Positions 60,125 through 61,603 of a stretch of 61,603 nt of DNA are shown here, one piece after another (position 1 is the first letter of the stretch; every line of letters starts with the position of its first letter). The stretch spans positions 864,984-926,586 of the forward strand of contig NZ_GL636070.1 of the NCBI RefSeq assembly GCF_000186445.1, read 5' to 3'. Made by a program: the position numbers and the translations under genes. Below the pieces are notes generated by a model that saw nothing but the letters and a program-made list of their open reading frames with translations, was not told the DNA's origin and made no database searches. This DNA is from Streptococcus agalactiae ATCC 13813 (GTDB lineage: Bacteria > Bacillota > Bacilli > Lactobacillales > Streptococcaceae).

Positions 60125-60219
60125 AAATAAATACTAAAATATTATTTTTTTGATATAAAGATAACTATTTTAGTATTTTTTGGTACTATAAAATTATTTC
60201 AGGAAAATAATAAAAATTA

Positions 60220-60248
60220 TTGACAATGCTAGAATTATAAGTTATACT
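60220..60248 (+). promoter_or_regulatory. Promoter of the rplJ-rplL operon
   Basis: TTGACA (60220-60225), a 17-bp spacer and TATACT (60243-60248), near consensus. The start of transcription would fall near 60255, about 160 nt ahead of rplJ. The stretch between the clpL promoter and this one (60125-60219) holds only AT-rich sequence. Confidence 0.88.
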
Positions 60249-60254
60249 ATTTAA

Positions 60255-60410
60255 AGTTTCTGATGAAACTGACCTAAGACAGTAGGGGAGCAGTGCTCAT
60301 AATATTCCTACCGAGGCACAAAACGTCATTATAAAATAACGTATTGTACTTTCGTGTCTAGGTTTAGGTGCGATTTTTTTGTGCCTATCCCAAAAAATAA
60401 AAACGGAGGT
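60255..60410 (+). promoter_or_regulatory. L10-type ribosomal protein leader
   Basis: The long structured 5' leader of rplJ contains the paired segments expected of the L10 leader (for example GTAGGGGAGCAGTGCTCATA and the later CCTACCGAGGCAC). A late hairpin, TAGGTGC with GTGCCTA around a T-rich loop, is also present. In this family the L10(L12)4 complex binds the leader and represses its own operon. The boundaries are approximate. Confidence 0.75.
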
Positions 60411-60417
60411 AAAACTA

Positions 60418-60918
60418 ATGAGTGAAGCAATTATTGCAAAAAAAGCTGAACAAGTTGAACTTATTGCTGAGAAAATGAAAGCAGCAGCAAGTATCGTTGT
60501 TGTTGATTCACGTGGTCTTACTGTTGAGCAAGATACTAACTTACGTCGTTCACTTCGTGAAAGCGATGTTGAGTTTAAAGTTATCAAAAACTCAATTTTA
60601 ACTCGTGCAGCTGAAAAAGCAGGTCTTGAAGACCTTAAAGAACTTTTTGTTGGTCCATCAGCAGTTGCGTTTTCTAACGAAGATGTTATTGCACCAGCTA
60701 AAGTTATTAGCGATTTCGCTAAAGATGCAGAAGCTCTTGAAATCAAAGGTGGTTCAGTAGACGGTAAATTCACTTCAGTTGAAGAAATTAACGCTCTTGC
60801 TAAATTACCAAACAAAGAAGGTATGCTTTCAATGCTCCTTTCAGTACTTCAAGCGCCAGTACGCAACGTTGCATATGCTGTCAAAGCAGTTGCAGAAAAA
60901 GACGAAGAAGTGGCATAA
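60418..60918 (+). CDS. rplJ: 50S ribosomal protein L10
   Basis: A 166-residue protein, the usual length, forming the base of the ribosomal stalk. It starts [20 protein letters not shown] after GGAGG; the 13-codon upstream extension of the frame lies in the leader and is rejected. It is followed by rplL after 63 nt. Confidence 0.98.
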   Translation: MSEAIIAKKAEQVELIAEKMKAAASIVVVDSRGLTVEQDTNLRRSLRESDVEFKVIKNSILTRAAEKAGLEDLKELFVGPSAVAFSNEDVIAPAKVISDFAKDAEALEIKGGSVDGKFTSVEEINALAKLPNKEGMLSMLLSVLQAPVRNVAYAVKAVAEKDEEVA

Positions 60919-60981
60919 GCACTCTTCAAGTAGCCTAGCTACATAATTTTATATTAAAACATATTTTTGGAGGAAATAACA

Positions 60982-61347
60982 ATGGCATTAAACATTGAAA
61001 ATATTATTGCTGAAATTAAAGAAGCTACAATTCTTGAACTTAACGATCTTGTAAAAGCTATCGAAGAAGAATTTGGTGTAACTGCTGCTGCTCCTGTAGC
61101 TGCTGCCGCTGCTGGTGGTGAAGCTGCTGCTGCTAAAGACTCATTTGACGTTGAATTAACAGCTGCTGGAGACAAAAAAGTTGGCGTTATCAAAGTTGTT
61201 CGTGAAATCACAGGCGAAGGTCTTAAAGAAGCTAAAGCTATCGTTGACAACGCACCATCAGTTATCAAAGAAGGTGCTTCAGAAGCAGAAGCTAACGAAA
61301 TCAAAGAAAAACTTGAAGCTGCAGGTGCTTCAGTTACTCTTAAATAA
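60982..61347 (+). CDS. rplL: 50S ribosomal protein L7/L12
   Basis: A 121-residue stalk protein. The N-terminal dimerisation part begins [20 protein letters not shown], an Ala-rich hinge (about residues 37-50) follows, and the C-terminal factor-binding domain has [30 protein letters not shown] precedes ATG 60982. Confidence 0.98.
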   Translation: MALNIENIIAEIKEATILELNDLVKAIEEEFGVTAAAPVAAAAAGGEAAAAKDSFDVELTAAGDKKVGVIKVVREITGEGLKEAKAIVDNAPSVIKEGASEAEANEIKEKLEAAGASVTLK

Positions 61348-61445
61348 TCAGTTCCTGATTATTTAAAGGTGAAAGCCTATTTTTAAAGCCTTTTCGTTAA
61401 AGTTAAGGCGATTAAAAAAGGGATAATTCATTTGAATATTCCCTA

Positions 61446-61486
61446 AAAACACCCCCACAAATTTATTGTGGGGGTGTTTTATTTTT
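61446..61486 (+). terminator. Terminator of the rplJ-rplL operon
   Basis: A perfect 15-bp stem, AAAACACCCCCACAA (61446-61460) with 61466-61480, a 5-nt loop and ATTTTTT. About 100 nt of non-coding sequence with a weaker hairpin (near 61345-61366) separates it from rplL. From 61487 to 61603 I see nothing. Confidence 0.92.
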
Positions 61487-61603
61487 TATAAAAAAATTTA
61501 CTGATAAAAGTTGGAGTACTCATTGAAGATCTTTCTTTTTAACTGATTTAATCGTATTTGATAATTTATCTCTATGTTAAATATCATTGGAAAGCTAGAA
61601 GCG

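Noticed and set aside
60297..60815. 172-residue reverse-strand frame over rplJ
   Set aside because: It is the antisense shadow of a highly expressed ribosomal protein gene and its leader.

Overview
The window is low-GC Gram-positive DNA whose gene content and order point to a streptococcus, most likely Streptococcus agalactiae (group B Streptococcus, GBS). The strongest indicators are a secreted Bsp-type protein with GBS_Bsp-like and SH3b repeats, a NudP-type LPXTG ecto-5'-nucleotidase, an LPXTG protein of the R5/BPS type, RofA-like and fructose-PTS loci, and streptococcal housekeeping blocks (rpsP-khpA, rimM-trmD, clpX-ysxC, rplJ-rplL). The species name is inferred from recognised proteins, not from a database search. 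No prophage, CRISPR array, rRNA operon or complete insertion sequence is visible.

Layout. 1-3.4 kb: a MacAB-like efflux operon. 3.5-8.3 kb: rpsP-khpA, a RofA/Mga-like regulator, tRNA-Gln and tRNA-Glu, then rimM-trmD-ferredoxin/NADP reductase with overlapping ends. 8.4-13.6 kb: a PfoR-like EIIC membrane protein with a ketopantoate-reductase-like enzyme, the Bsp secreted protein and a FemAB/MurM-type aminoacyltransferase. 13.7-17.4 kb: fruR-fruK-fruA with a cre-like site at the promoter. 17.5-29.8 kb: small conserved genes, degV, cca, an ABC-F protein, a heterodimeric ABC exporter, gdhA and a deformylase-like protein. 29.8-37.2 kb: the surface-protein section, with nudP, a MarR-type regulator, bps and a decayed IS3 transposase, separated by long non-coding stretches. 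37.3-39.9 kb: relP-relR-relS, a small alarmone synthetase with a two-component system. 40-49.7 kb: the mevalonate pathway in two blocks (mvaK1-mvaD-mvaK2-fni forward, mvaS-mvaA reverse) around GST, lipid kinase and hemolysin III genes. 49.8-53.3 kb: thyA, dfrA, clpX, ysxC. 53.4-57.8 kb: a TetR/HXXEE pair and mmuP-mmuM. 57.9-61.5 kb: clpL under a CtsR box, then rplJ-rplL behind an L10-type leader.

Most striking observations: four genes (a SAP-domain protein, a GNAT acetyltransferase, the MarR regulator and a DUF1836 protein) are each broken by a single-base change in an A/T homopolymer, and each can be restored by adding or removing one base. The HXXEE gene is a tandem duplication that still carries a strong ribosome binding site and ATG at the junction of its halves. 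The MarR promoter is bracketed by two near-identical operator-like repeats spaced exactly 50 bp apart. The bps gene holds a perfect 228-bp internal duplication and lies beside an IS remnant. I found no convincing wholly new multi-gene system; the findings are regulatory, structural or about gene decay.
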